A stretch of 64,000 bases of DNA from Nocardia inohanensis NBRC 100128. GTDB taxonomy: Bacteria; Actinomycetota; Actinomycetes; Mycobacteriales; Mycobacteriaceae. The notes beneath the pieces were generated by a model. It did no database searches, was not told the origin of the DNA, and saw only the letters and a program-made list of their open reading frames with translations. Positions 31,908 through 40,442 of the stretch are shown in pieces. Both the position numbers and the translations under genes were made by a program. Position 1 is the first letter of the stretch. Each line of letters opens with the position of its first letter. The DNA lies in NCBI RefSeq assembly GCF_001612945.1, contig NZ_BDBK01000001.1:992001-1056000 (forward strand), given 5' to 3'.

Positions 31908-32423
31908 CTACTCGTTCCCGGCCACGGCATCGACCCTGAACACCGGATACCGTTCCGCGATCTTCTCGAATTCCCCGAGGTCCGCATGACGGTCGATCGG
32001 AAAGTGCGGCCGCGCTCCCGGCGCGACAGCAAGGTATCGCCGCAATATCGCAGCGCGATCGCCGGCACCGACCTCGACCAGCCGCACCTCTTCCCTGCCC
32101 CGCCGGTGCAGCACAGCCCGCCCTCCAGCGGCCCGAACATTGCGAACCCAATTGGCTTCCGGCCCGAGCATCGACACCAGGAACCGCTCGCCCTCGTACT
32201 CGGCCACCACGAGCGGCAGCATGATCGGACGGCCACTGGATCGCCCCACGACCTCCAGGGTCACCGCATAGTGCGGAGACAACACCCCCGCCGAGAACTG
32301 CCACCGCGAAAGCCAATTCAACCCCCGAGCCACCGCCCCCGGCCTCCCACCCGGATACATCCCGCGCTTGATCGCGTACAGCCTCCGACTCACCGTGTGC
32401 CCCAACTCATCTACCGGTCTCAT
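31908..32423 (-). CDS. deazaflavin (F420)-dependent nitroreductase family protein (Ddn-like)
   Basis: A 171-residue split-barrel protein of the Ddn/FDOR-A family, which reduces quinones or nitro compounds with F420H2 in mycobacteria and relatives. Family features are LEVVGRSSGRPIMLPLVVAEYEGERFLVSMLG, PEANWVRNVRAAGGRAVL and the following REEVRLVEV strand. The ATG at 32423 overlaps the stop of a short upstream frame (ATGA), which suggests that the two are translationally coupled. Confidence 0.86.
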   Translation of the reverse strand: MRPVDELGHTVSRRLYAIKRGMYPGGRPGAVARGLNWLSRWQFSAGVLSPHYAVTLEVVGRSSGRPIMLPLVVAEYEGERFLVSMLGPEANWVRNVRAAGGRAVLHRRGREEVRLVEVGAGDRAAILRRYLAVAPGARPHFPIDRHADLGEFEKIAERYPVFRVDAVAGNE

Positions 32424-32569
32424 GATTGTCTCGACCGCTGCTTCCGCTGAGCGGAACCGACTTCGGCGTACATGACGCTCTGCCACCAGGAATCCAATGG
32501 GCTGGGGTCGGGCCAGACGACCGAGCCCCGGCCTTGTCCCGTGACGCTCCGTGTCGCGGTATCGCTCAT
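32420..32569 (-). CDS. small hypothetical protein (49 aa) coupled to the Ddn-like gene
   Basis: A short frame with a textbook ribosome site: AGGAGG lies five to six bases before the ATG at 32569. It encodes 49 residues starting MSDTATRSVTGQGRG and containing WPDPSPLDSWWQSVMYAE, with three Trp residues. The stop overlaps the start of the Ddn-like gene by four bases (ATGA). No family is recognised. The strong start signal and the coupling make a real gene likely. Confidence 0.6.
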   Translation of the reverse strand: MSDTATRSVTGQGRGSVVWPDPSPLDSWWQSVMYAEVGSAQRKQRSRQS

Positions 32570-32851
32570 GCGGTCCTCCTGTGGGCGCGAACATTTCGAA
32601 ACAGCGACCACACCGGCGCCGACTCAAAGATCCCCCAGCGCCCCGGTCCCGCACAGGAGCCCAAAGTCCGCCGTCGAGGGCCCGAAGGCCACCGATATCC
32701 CGGCAGCCCCGCCCGGATTCGCGCTGGTGGGTGGTCAGCGTGACCACTGCGGGTTCGGCGAACTCGCCGCGGGTGCAGGGGGTGGCGCAAATTGAAATCG
32801 ATCGGGGCGTTGTACTTGCAGAAGAATTCGACACTCGAGGGAGAACGAGCG
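32570..32851. other. intergenic region without recognised gene
   Basis: The 282 bases between the small coupled gene and the divergent DUF1232 gene carry no convincing frame. They should hold promoters in both directions: leftward for the small gene, Ddn-like and DUF1003 genes, and rightward for DUF1232. No clear repeats or hairpins were seen. Confidence 0.45.
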
Positions 32852-33280
32852 ATGAGCGGATGGCTGATCGATATCGCAGTCGGTCTCGCGGCGGCCCTGC
32901 TGGTGACATGGCTGGCACTCGTCGTAACGCTGGTGGTCGTCCGACCACGTGGTGGGCTGCTACGGGAAGCGATCCGTATTCTGCCGGACACGCTGCGGCT
33001 GATCCGCCGCCTGGCCGCCGACCGCGACCTGCCGCGCGGAGTCCGGGTCCGGCTGTGGCTGTTGCTGGCCTACCTGGCGTTCCCACTGGACCTGATCCCG
33101 GACTTCATTCCCGTCCTCGGCTATGCCGACGACGCCATCATCGTCACCGCCGTCCTCCGCGGTGTGGTCCACCGCGCCGGAATCGAACCGGTCCGCCGGC
33201 ACTGGCCCGGCACCGATGACGGTTTCACCGCCCTGACCCGCCTCACCGGCCTGACCGCCACCACGAACCACGACCGCTGA
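32852..33280 (+). CDS. YkvA-like DUF1232 membrane protein
   Basis: A 142-residue protein with one N-terminal membrane span (WLIDIAVGLAAALLVTWLAL) and the DUF1232 core RLWLLLAYLAFPLDLIPDFIPVLGYADDAIIVTAVLRG, which contains the signature PxDLIPDFIPxxGxxDD. The role of this widespread family is unknown. The ATG at 32852 is preceded by GAACGAG, a modest ribosome site. It converges with the pucR remnant and lysR. Confidence 0.88.
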   Translation: MSGWLIDIAVGLAAALLVTWLALVVTLVVVRPRGGLLREAIRILPDTLRLIRRLAADRDLPRGVRVRLWLLLAYLAFPLDLIPDFIPVLGYADDAIIVTAVLRGVVHRAGIEPVRRHWPGTDDGFTALTRLTGLTATTNHDR

Positions 33281-33323
33281 CCCGCGACGCGAGCCGGTGA
33301 ACGCGCGCGACCGATCCCGGCCA

Positions 33324-33406
33324 GCGCAGGGCCAGGTCGAGGAGGAAGTCCACGCGATCTTCCAGGCAGGATAGATCGCGGTAGGTGAGTTCCTCGATGC
33401 GTCGAA
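33324..33406 (-). pseudogene. remnant of a pucR 3' end
   Basis: On the minus strand these bases encode IRRIEELTYRDLSCLED then RVDFLLDLALR, closely matching the last residues of the full PucR regulator at 37047-38555 (QRIEELTNRDLSRLED, RVDFFLALALR). By eye about four fifths of the bases agree over some 83 positions, in the same orientation. The stop codon of the intact gene is a Trp codon here. The frame can start at a GTG (33419) overlapping the lysR stop, so a short peptide might still be made, but the rest of a PucR protein is missing. Confidence 0.7.
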
Positions 33407-33415
33407 TGGCCACGC

Positions 33416-34342
33416 TCACTCCGTACTCGCCCTCGATATCCCGCCGGGCTCGGCATGCCGAAGTCCGCTCACGATCTCGTCGGCCAGCAGCAAGCCGGCC
33501 AGGCCGTGGGCGTGCTTCTCCCGGCGCACCAGCGAAACCATGTTGTTGCTGAACGCGTCTCGGACCGGGCGGAAGGCCAGTCGGCCGTCACGCAGTTCCT
33601 CGGCGATGTCGAACTCGCTCAGGAAGGCGATGGCATCGCCGGAGGCGGCGAGGCGTTTCATGGTCTCGATGGAGTTGGTGTGGAACGCGGGCTGGACGTC
33701 GATGCCGGCCTTGACGAAGGCCTCGGCGACGATGCCGTGGATCACCATGGACCGGTCGGCGAAGATCAGGGGGTACGGCGTGCACTGCGCGAGCGGGATC
33801 GTGTCCATCTGGGCGAGTGGGTGATGTTGGGAGACAACGACTCCCAGTTTGGTGTTCATCTGCCAGCACACCTCGAGCTGGGTCGAGGAGGGGACGTTGA
33901 ACCCGAGGCCCAGGTCCGCCTCGCTGTTCTCGACCGCCCGCAGGATGTCGAGGGTCGTCATGGTGCGGATCGAAATCCGGACCTGCGGATGCCGGAAGTG
34001 GAAGGCCGCGGCGGCATTGGCCACGACGCCACTGGCGAGACCGGTCATCGTGGCGATCACGACCTCGCCGTTGCCGAGTGCGTGCAGGTCGCGGATGTCG
34101 GCGACCGTCTCGCGGTACTGCTGGAGCGTTCGCCGGATGTGCGCCAGCAGCGCTTCTCCGGCCGGGGTGGGGCGCATGCCGCGCGGTAACCGCTCGAACA
34201 GCGGCTGGCCGAGTTCGGCTTCCAGCAGCAGGATTTGGCGGTTGATGGCGGACGGCGCCACATGCAGCTCGGCGCCGGCCGCGCGGATGGAGCCCAGCCG
34301 CGCCACCTCGTCGATGTACTGAAGTAATCGCGAATGGAGCAC
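33416..34342 (-). CDS. LysR family transcriptional regulator
   Basis: A 308-residue regulator. The winged HTH is at residues 6-60 (LGSIRAAGAELHVAPSAINRQI then LLEAELGQPLFERLPRGMRPTPAGEAL), and the rest is the periplasmic-binding-like effector domain with VRISIRTMTTLDILRAVENSEADLGLGF. The start is GTG 34342 with GGAGG eight bases upstream. It is divergent from the adenine-deaminase-like gene, the standard LysR arrangement, and so is likely to control that gene and the following membrane protein. The effector is probably a purine or related compound. Confidence 0.9.
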   Translation of the reverse strand: MLHSRLLQYIDEVARLGSIRAAGAELHVAPSAINRQILLLEAELGQPLFERLPRGMRPTPAGEALLAHIRRTLQQYRETVADIRDLHALGNGEVVIATMTGLASGVVANAAAAFHFRHPQVRISIRTMTTLDILRAVENSEADLGLGFNVPSSTQLEVCWQMNTKLGVVVSQHHPLAQMDTIPLAQCTPYPLIFADRSMVIHGIVAEAFVKAGIDVQPAFHTNSIETMKRLAASGDAIAFLSEFDIAEELRDGRLAFRPVRDAFSNNMVSLVRREKHAHGLAGLLLADEIVSGLRHAEPGGISRASTE

Positions 34343-34361
34343 CGGTTTACCTCCCTGACAT

Positions 34362-34384
34362 ACCGTACGAAAAAAGAGTACAGG
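34362..34384. promoter_or_regulatory. candidate LysR-type operator
   Basis: An interrupted dyad with GTAC at 34365-34368 and GTAC at 34378-34381, extended by ACC on the left and AGGT on the right, flanks an A-rich centre (GAAAAAAGA). It lies 20 bases upstream of the lysR start in the gap shared with the divergent amidohydrolase gene. Position, dyad form and AT-rich centre suit a LysR recognition site. Confidence 0.45.
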
Positions 34385-34507
34385 TTGCGCGAAAACGAAT
34401 GCTTGTCAGCAACGGTCCGCATCGAGTTCTATCAGTGTCAGGTCGGGGAGTTACCGAAAACAGCCTCCCTACCTGCAATTACGTGAGCGCCGAGATGAGG
34501 ATCCGCC

Positions 34508-36268
34508 ATGCCCGTATTCGAAACGACCGACCAATTCACCACCGCCGCAGCGGTTTCCGCCCAGGACGAGCACGTGCGGACGATCTTCGGGATTCTCCAG
34601 GGCGAGCAGGAGGCCGACCTGCTGCTGCGCAATCTCCAGATCCTGGACGTGCACACCGAATCCGTGTATCCCGGATCGCTGTTGATCCACGGCGAGCGCA
34701 TCATCGCGCTGAATCCGGATGAATCGATCGTGCGTTTCCGCGAAGTCTTCGACGGTGCGGGCCTTTACGCGATCCCGGGCCTGATCGACGCGCACCTGCA
34801 TTTCGAATCCCAGCTCGCGCACCCGGCGGCTTTCGGCGCGGCGATCGTGCCCAGCGGAACGACCACCGTCTTCGGCGAGACCCTCGATTTCGCCAGCGCG
34901 GCCGGCGCGGAGGCCGTCGAGGCCGCGCGAGCGCTGTTCACCGATCACGACAAACTCCCGTACCGGCTCTATGCCTTCGCGCCGGGCAAGAAGACCTCGA
35001 TCGAGGTCACCGAGGCGATGCTGGGCATGGATCCGGTGATCGGTCTGGGTGAACTCGCGCATCTGTCCTATATGACCGGCAACGCCGACGACTTCCGCAA
35101 GTCCGCACTGGGACGAGCGAACGCGGGAGTCGTGAACTGCCACTGGGGAGTCACGGCGCTCTCGGACACGCTGCTGAACTACATGCCCGCGATCGGCGTC
35201 GACAACAACCACGACGTCTGGAACGAGGACGACATCGAGAAGAGCGTCCGTTACGGCCTGAACACGCAAATCAAGTTCGGGGTCGGTAGCCCCGAGGTCA
35301 TTCGAACCATGTTGCGCGCCATCGTGAAACGCCGTTGGCCGGCCGAGAACTTTCAGCTCTGCGCCGACAATATCTCGGTGGACAGGGTGCTGCGGCTGGG
35401 CCATATCGACTGGGTCGTCTCGCTGGCCGTCGAGATGGGCATGCCGCCCATCCAGGCGATCAAAATGGGCACGCTCTACACCGCGCGGTCCTTCCACAAG
35501 GACCGTGATCTCGGGTCGCTGAGCCCGGGCCGGTTCGCCGATATCGTGCTGACCGACAGCCTCTCCAAAATCAATCCCCGGTATGTGTTCAAGGGCGGCC
35601 GGCTGGTCGCCAAGGACCGCGAGCTGATCGGCGCGGTCGAGATCGACTACTCGATGCTGGCCAAGGCGCCGCGGCCCGGACTCGATGGTCTGCGGGCACC
35701 ACAGCTGGACCTCACCCCGATCGAGCTCTCTCCCGATGGCGCACAGGCGAAAGTTCTGCTCTTCGACGTGTACGGGCGCGGGCATCTCAAGTTCGCACAG
35801 GAGATCTGGGTTCCGTTCCGCGACGGTCTGGTCGTGCCGGAATACGAAGGGGCGCGGCTGAACCGGATCTCCGTCGTGCAGCGTTACGCCGACGGCGAGC
35901 GGCACGTTGTGAACGGGTTGTTCAAGGGCGTCGCCATCGAAGACGGAGCGGTCTCCACATTCTGGCCCGCGCCTTCGGCCTACTTCGTGGTCGTCGGCAG
36001 CGACAGCGGCGAGATGCGCGAGAACCTCGAACGGCTCGACGCTATGGTGGGCGGCTGCATCGTGACCGCGGGCGGAGAGGTGAAAGCCGCTCTGCCGCTG
36101 GACTTCTACGGCGTGATGGCCGATATGGACCTCGCCGAACTCGTCGCTGCCACCCGCGAGATCGACGACGCCCTGGCGAAGCTCGGAAACCACAACGAGG
36201 GCGAACCGGTCGTCAACAAACTTCTGACGCTTTTCATCTCGCTGGACCGATTCGGGTTCATGAAGTAG
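34508..36268 (+). CDS. adenine deaminase-like amidohydrolase (divergent)
   Basis: A 586-residue metal-dependent amidohydrolase of the adenine deaminase family, which turns adenine into hypoxanthine and ammonia. Metal-site residues retained are His96 and His98 (DAHLHFES), Glu182 (GLGELAH), His212 (NCHWG), His235 (NNHD) and Asp287 (CADN). The canonical DPHE motif is replaced by GETLDF (123-128), and DDRHP is replaced by DNISV. The C-terminal half has the family's SLSPGRFADIVLTD and a final domain ending near residue 580. The changes leave the exact substrate open; other purine or pterin-like rings are possible. It lies divergent from lysR and ahead of a YczE-type membrane protein. Confidence 0.75.
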   Translation: MPVFETTDQFTTAAAVSAQDEHVRTIFGILQGEQEADLLLRNLQILDVHTESVYPGSLLIHGERIIALNPDESIVRFREVFDGAGLYAIPGLIDAHLHFESQLAHPAAFGAAIVPSGTTTVFGETLDFASAAGAEAVEAARALFTDHDKLPYRLYAFAPGKKTSIEVTEAMLGMDPVIGLGELAHLSYMTGNADDFRKSALGRANAGVVNCHWGVTALSDTLLNYMPAIGVDNNHDVWNEDDIEKSVRYGLNTQIKFGVGSPEVIRTMLRAIVKRRWPAENFQLCADNISVDRVLRLGHIDWVVSLAVEMGMPPIQAIKMGTLYTARSFHKDRDLGSLSPGRFADIVLTDSLSKINPRYVFKGGRLVAKDRELIGAVEIDYSMLAKAPRPGLDGLRAPQLDLTPIELSPDGAQAKVLLFDVYGRGHLKFAQEIWVPFRDGLVVPEYEGARLNRISVVQRYADGERHVVNGLFKGVAIEDGAVSTFWPAPSAYFVVVGSDSGEMRENLERLDAMVGGCIVTAGGEVKAALPLDFYGVMADMDLAELVAATREIDDALAKLGNHNEGEPVVNKLLTLFISLDRFGFMK

Positions 36269-36333
36269 CGCCGAGATCTCGCACATCACAGCGCAATTCG
36301 TCGCGCAAACAAAAGCAAGGGAATGCGACCGCT

Positions 36334-37038
36334 ATGCTGCACGACCATGACGCGGGAGTCGCCGACACCGGAAACAAGGTGCGCCGCTGGATCATTTACG
36401 TCGCCGGAATCTACATCCTGACGCTGGGCTTGAGCCTGGCGATCAGAGCGGGAATCGGCATCTCACCGCAGAGCAGCCTCACCCGCACGATGACCCTGGT
36501 GATTCCCACGCTCAGCCAGGGCAATTTCAACCTCGTCCTCGAACTCATCATGCTCGTCCTGACCTACCTGGTCTGGCCCAGCGCCTTCAAAGTCGGCAAC
36601 CTGCTCTCGATCGTCCCGGCCCTGGTGCTGGCACTGCTGCTCGACTTCAACCTCGCGGCGACCCGCTGGCTCGAAATCGGCCCCTACCCGGCGAAAGTCG
36701 TCCTGCTCCTGTTCGCCGACGCAATGCTGGCCCTCGGCCTGTTCCTGATGATCCGCGCCAACCTGGTCCTCATGCCCATCGATCTGTTCGTCAACACGAT
36801 CCAGCGGAAAACCGGCTGGAAATGGGGAAACATCAAGACCGTCTTCGACTGCACCCTGCTCGCACTGTCGGCGACCATCGGCCTGACCCTGCTCGGCGCC
36901 CCGCACTTCATTCGCGAGGGCACGATCATCAACGCAGTTCTGGTCGGTCAGTACATCAAGATGTACTTCTATCTGTACAAGAAATACACGGCACGCAAGG
37001 CGGCATCCCCCACGATCGCCGATCCCATCGCCGAGTAA
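36334..37038 (+). CDS. YczE/YyaS-type integral membrane protein
   Basis: A 234-residue membrane protein with five or six spans, resembling the YczE/YitT-like family (DUF6198). The blocks LTLGLSLAIRAGIGISPQSS and RANLVLMPIDLFVNTIQRKTGWKWGNIKTVFDC are characteristic; they form two internal repeats. Functions are unproven; members may be transporters. Its place directly after the amidohydrolase suggests uptake or export of the amidohydrolase substrate. It converges with pucR eight bases away. Confidence 0.78.
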   Translation: MLHDHDAGVADTGNKVRRWIIYVAGIYILTLGLSLAIRAGIGISPQSSLTRTMTLVIPTLSQGNFNLVLELIMLVLTYLVWPSAFKVGNLLSIVPALVLALLLDFNLAATRWLEIGPYPAKVVLLLFADAMLALGLFLMIRANLVLMPIDLFVNTIQRKTGWKWGNIKTVFDCTLLALSATIGLTLLGAPHFIREGTIINAVLVGQYIKMYFYLYKKYTARKAASPTIADPIAE

Positions 37039-37046
37039 ATCCTTCG

Positions 37047-38555
37047 TCAGCGGAGGGCCAGGGCGAGGAAGAAGTCGACGCGGTCTTCCAGTCGTGAGAG
37101 GTCGCGGTTGGTGAGTTCTTCGATGCGTTGGATGCGGTAGCGCAGGGTGTTCACGTGCAGGTGCAGGAGGTCTGCGCATTTGGTCCAGGAGCCGGAGACC
37201 TCGAGGAAGGTCTCCAGGGTGTGGACCAGGTCGCTGCGATTGTCCTTGTCGTACACGGCGAGTGGATCCAGCAGCCGCACTCGGAACATGCGGCGGACCT
37301 CGTCGGGGACGCTGGCCAGCAGCAGCATGTGGGTGGCGAGTTCGTCGTGACGCACGACGCTGGTGGGGTGGGGGCGTTCGGCGGCCATGCGGCGGGCGTA
37401 GCGGGCCTCCTCGACCGCACCGCGCAGGCCTTCGCCGTCGGCCTCGCCGCTGATGCCGACCGCGAGGCGGCTGCCCTGGAGTCCGGGCAGCAGCGCTTCG
37501 ATCGCGCGATGGATGCTGTCGTCGAGATCGGTGGTTTCGCCCAGCGCCACCAGCACGATGGCTTCGCCGTCCACGACGCCGGCGGCAGGGCTTGCGCCGT
37601 AAAGGATTTCGCGCAGTACCGCCCGCAGCTCACCCGGTCGGACCTGGCCGGAATCGGCGGTCGCGGCGACCGCGAGATAGCGGTCCGAGAGGCCCAGACC
37701 GGTCAGCTCCAAGCGCGAGATGATCTCGGCGGGCTTGGCATCGGAGACGATGAGTTCGATCAGTTCCTGTGCCAGTCGCCCCTCGGCGCTCTGCCGGTCA
37801 TCTTGGCGCGCTCGCTCCAATGACACGACCGCTGCGAGTTCGCTGGTGAGGGCCCGGCGTTCCTCGGACCAATCCTTGTGATCGCTTTCGAACACCACGA
37901 ACCAGTCGGCTATTCGTGAGGTGCGGTCCGGATCGACCGCGAACAGCGAGTATCGGGTGTTCTCGTGGGAAAGCACATGCGGCAGCCGCCGAGCGCTCAG
38001 CAGGGCGGCCCGCACCTGGTCGGGGAGGGTTTTCGTAGCACCCGCTACGACGCGTCCGGTGGAGGAGACCACCCAGCAGGGCGTGCCCAGGGTGCGGTGA
38101 ATCAGATCGAGCACCGAATCCAGGCCGCCGCCCGACACCAGCTGGCGATGCCGGTCCAGGATCGCGGTCAGGTCCGCGGCGCGACCGGTGGAGAGGTTCC
38201 GGTTGACCGTCTCGGTGACCGTGGCGAAGGCGATGTGCTCGGGCACCCGGAAGAGCGGGATTCGGTGTTTCCGACAGGCGTCGACGATATCGGCGGGGAC
38301 CTCGCCGTAGAGTGCGTCACCCGCGGCCAGCCCCGCGACCTTGGCTTTCGCCAATGCCGCCACGAACGTTTCGCTATTGCCGGGCTCGCGTCGCCATTGC
38401 ATGCCGGTGAGCACGAGTTCCCCGCCGGACAGGTACCGGCTGGGGTCGAGCATGTCGGTGGTGACGACCCATCTGACGAATCGGTCGAGCTCGTCCTCCC
38501 CGGTTACGAGCGTCAGGCCCAGATCGGTCATGGCGAGCAGGGAATGCAACCGCAT
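37047..38555 (-). CDS. pucR: PucR family purine catabolism regulator
   Basis: A 502-residue regulator with the three-part PucR layout: an N-terminal PucR domain (MRLHSLLAMTDLGLTLVTGEDELDR), a GGDEF-like linker domain in the middle and a C-terminal HTH_30 domain (VSGSWTKCADLLHLHVNTLRYRIQRIEELTNRDLSRLED by position, residues about 455-495). In Bacillus, PucR responds to allantoin and controls purine catabolic genes. It is divergent from uraD-uraH-uricase-xdh, 161 bases away, and is the obvious regulator of that operon. A degraded copy of its 3' end lies at 33324-33406. Confidence 0.9.
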   Translation of the reverse strand: MRLHSLLAMTDLGLTLVTGEDELDRFVRWVVTTDMLDPSRYLSGGELVLTGMQWRREPGNSETFVAALAKAKVAGLAAGDALYGEVPADIVDACRKHRIPLFRVPEHIAFATVTETVNRNLSTGRAADLTAILDRHRQLVSGGGLDSVLDLIHRTLGTPCWVVSSTGRVVAGATKTLPDQVRAALLSARRLPHVLSHENTRYSLFAVDPDRTSRIADWFVVFESDHKDWSEERRALTSELAAVVSLERARQDDRQSAEGRLAQELIELIVSDAKPAEIISRLELTGLGLSDRYLAVAATADSGQVRPGELRAVLREILYGASPAAGVVDGEAIVLVALGETTDLDDSIHRAIEALLPGLQGSRLAVGISGEADGEGLRGAVEEARYARRMAAERPHPTSVVRHDELATHMLLLASVPDEVRRMFRVRLLDPLAVYDKDNRSDLVHTLETFLEVSGSWTKCADLLHLHVNTLRYRIQRIEELTNRDLSRLEDRVDFFLALALR

Positions 38556-38716
38556 GATTGCTGAGGCTAACAGCGAATGACGGCATGGTTACCGAGCTTG
38601 GAGGTTAGTACGAACAGGGGGGTGTGAAGCAGGCCACAGGTTCGGAGGTCTCGTCCCTGCCGCCGGGTGCCGCCGACGGGTGTACTTAGCGGCAGCAAGC
38701 AATGGATGGAGGTCGG

Positions 38717-39253
38717 ATGTCGGGTCGCCTGGAATGGCTCGGGTCGCTGCCGTTGGAGGAAGCCGAGACGCAGCTGCTCACCTGCTGCGCATCGCGGGTT
38801 TGGGCGCGCAAGATGGTCGCGAACAGGCCCTATGCCGACGAGTCGAGTTTGGTCGAGGCCGCGAAGTCCGGCGTCGGGGAACTGACCTGGATGGATGTGG
38901 AGGAAGCGCTGTCGGCGCATCCGCGCATCGGGGAACGGGCGGAAGCGGTTCGGGCGGAAGCGGATTCGGCCGGGCTGTCGGAGCGTGAGGCGAAGTGGTC
39001 GCAGCAGGAGCAGTCCGGGGCGGCCGCCGCGGATCCGGCGCTGCTGGCCGAGATCGCGGCCCGGAATCTGGCCTACGAGCAACATTTCGGCCACGTCTTC
39101 CTGATCCGGGCGACCGGTCGCAGTGCCGCCGAGATCCTCGAAGCCCTGCACCGCCGCCTGCACAATTCGGTCGAGGACGAAAGAGCCGAAGTGCGAAGCG
39201 AACTCGCCGAGATCACCGTGCTGCGCATTCGAAAACTGCTGGGGCTCTTATGA
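38717..39253 (+). CDS. uraD: OHCU decarboxylase (first copy)
   Basis: A 178-residue 2-oxo-4-hydroxy-4-carboxy-5-ureidoimidazoline decarboxylase, which performs the last step from urate to S-allantoin. The catalytic His68 is in SAHPRIGER with Glu73; the WSQQEQSG segment and the C-terminal ELAEITVLRIRKLL helix are family features. The ATG at 38717 has GGAGG four bases upstream and is preferred to the ATG at 38702. It opens the first urate operon, and its stop overlaps uraH (ATGA). Confidence 0.92.
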   Translation: MSGRLEWLGSLPLEEAETQLLTCCASRVWARKMVANRPYADESSLVEAAKSGVGELTWMDVEEALSAHPRIGERAEAVRAEADSAGLSEREAKWSQQEQSGAAAADPALLAEIAARNLAYEQHFGHVFLIRATGRSAAEILEALHRRLHNSVEDERAEVRSELAEITVLRIRKLLGLL

Positions 39254-39549
39254 GTTTGTCCACGCACGTGCTGAACGCGGCGACCGGGCGGCCCGCCGAA
39301 GGCTTGGCGGTGCGTCTGGAGTCGGCTGGCGGCGAAGTGCTCGTCGAGGCCCGCACCGACGCCGACGGCCGGATCAAGGATCTGCCCGCCCCGGAGGCCG
39401 GAGTGCATCGGCTGATCTTCGACACCGGCGAGATCAGCCCTTTCTACCCCACGGTGACCATCGAATTCCGGGTTACCGATCCGGCGGAGCACTATCACGT
39501 CCCGCTGCTGCTGAGTCCCTATTCCTTCTCCACCTATCGAGGTAGCTGA
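39250..39549 (+). CDS. uraH: 5-hydroxyisourate hydrolase (first copy)
   Basis: A 99-residue transthyretin-related protein that opens 5-hydroxyisourate to OHCU. It starts MSLSTHVLNAATGRPAEG with the active-site His6 and ends with the signature tetrapeptide YRGS. The central HRLIFDTGEISPFYPTVTIEF strand carries family residues. The ATG overlaps the uraD stop, and uricase follows after three bases, so all three urate-to-allantoin enzymes are made together. Confidence 0.93.
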   Translation: MSLSTHVLNAATGRPAEGLAVRLESAGGEVLVEARTDADGRIKDLPAPEAGVHRLIFDTGEISPFYPTVTIEFRVTDPAEHYHVPLLLSPYSFSTYRGS

Positions 39550-39552
39550 ACC

Positions 39553-40425
39553 ATGTCGATCAAGCTAGGTCCCAACCGTTACGGCAAGGCGGAGACGCGC
39601 GTCGTGCGGGTCACCAAGAACGGTGGGAAGCATCAGATCCGGGATCTGAACGTGGGCGTGGCGCTGTCCGGCGATATGGAGGACGTGCACCTGACCGGCG
39701 ACAATGCCGCGGTGCTGCCGACCGACACCCAGAAGAACACGGTCTTCGCCTTCGCCAAGCAGCACGGCATCGCCTCGCCGGAGGAGTTCGGGCTGACGCT
39801 GGCCGAGCACTTCGTGGATTCGCAGCCGACCATCGATCACGCGCGCATCGAACTCGAGGAGTACGAGTGGGAGCGCAATGTGGTGGGGCTCAACAGTCAT
39901 CCGCACTCCTTCGTGCGCTCGGGCCGCGAAACCCGTACGGCGCTGGTGCATTACGACGGCAAGAAGGCTTGGGTGGTCAGCGGTCTGAAGGACATGACCG
40001 TCCTCAACTCCACCGGGTCGGAATTCACCGGCTACATCAAGGACAAGTACACCACCCTGCGCGAGACCCGCGACCGCGTGCTGGCCACCGAGGTCAACGC
40101 GCAGTGGCGGCACTCGGGCGAGAACGCCGAATGGGACAAGACCTACGAGGTCGTGAAGCGCTGCCTGCTCCAGGCTTTCGCCGATACGCACAGCCTGTCG
40201 TTGCAGCAGACCCTGTACGCGATGGGGGAGCGGGTCCTCGAGACCGTGCCCGGCATCGTGGAAGTGAAGTTGCAGCTGCCGAACAAGCACCACTTCGAAG
40301 TCGATTTGACCCCGTTCGGGCTGATCAACGACAACGAGGTGTTCTGGGCGGCCGACCGTCCCTACGGGCTCATCGAAGGCACGGTGGTGCGCGATGTCCC
40401 GTCCGCCGGACCGGCGTGGGACTGA
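39553..40425 (+). CDS. urate oxidase (uricase, first copy)
   Basis: A 290-residue cofactor-free uricase that oxidises urate to 5-hydroxyisourate. The T-fold repeats are visible; the catalytic Thr57 lies in LPTDTQKNT, Lys12 in NRYGKAE, and the catalytic His in PNKHHFEVDL near residue 245. SFVRSG and KSTGSEF-like blocks (here NSTGSEF) bind substrate. The length matches single-domain uricases. It is followed by the xanthine dehydrogenase subunits. The paralogue at 55836-56741 is about half identical by eye. Confidence 0.94.
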   Translation: MSIKLGPNRYGKAETRVVRVTKNGGKHQIRDLNVGVALSGDMEDVHLTGDNAAVLPTDTQKNTVFAFAKQHGIASPEEFGLTLAEHFVDSQPTIDHARIELEEYEWERNVVGLNSHPHSFVRSGRETRTALVHYDGKKAWVVSGLKDMTVLNSTGSEFTGYIKDKYTTLRETRDRVLATEVNAQWRHSGENAEWDKTYEVVKRCLLQAFADTHSLSLQQTLYAMGERVLETVPGIVEVKLQLPNKHHFEVDLTPFGLINDNEVFWAADRPYGLIEGTVVRDVPSAGPAWD

Positions 40426-40442
40426 CTACGGGAGATATGGCA

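Noticed and set aside
31908..33086. A 392-residue form of the Ddn-like protein starting near 33086
   Set aside because: The extension crosses a strongly signalled small gene and the divergent DUF1232 gene; the added residues are not protein-like. The family length fits the ATG at 32423.
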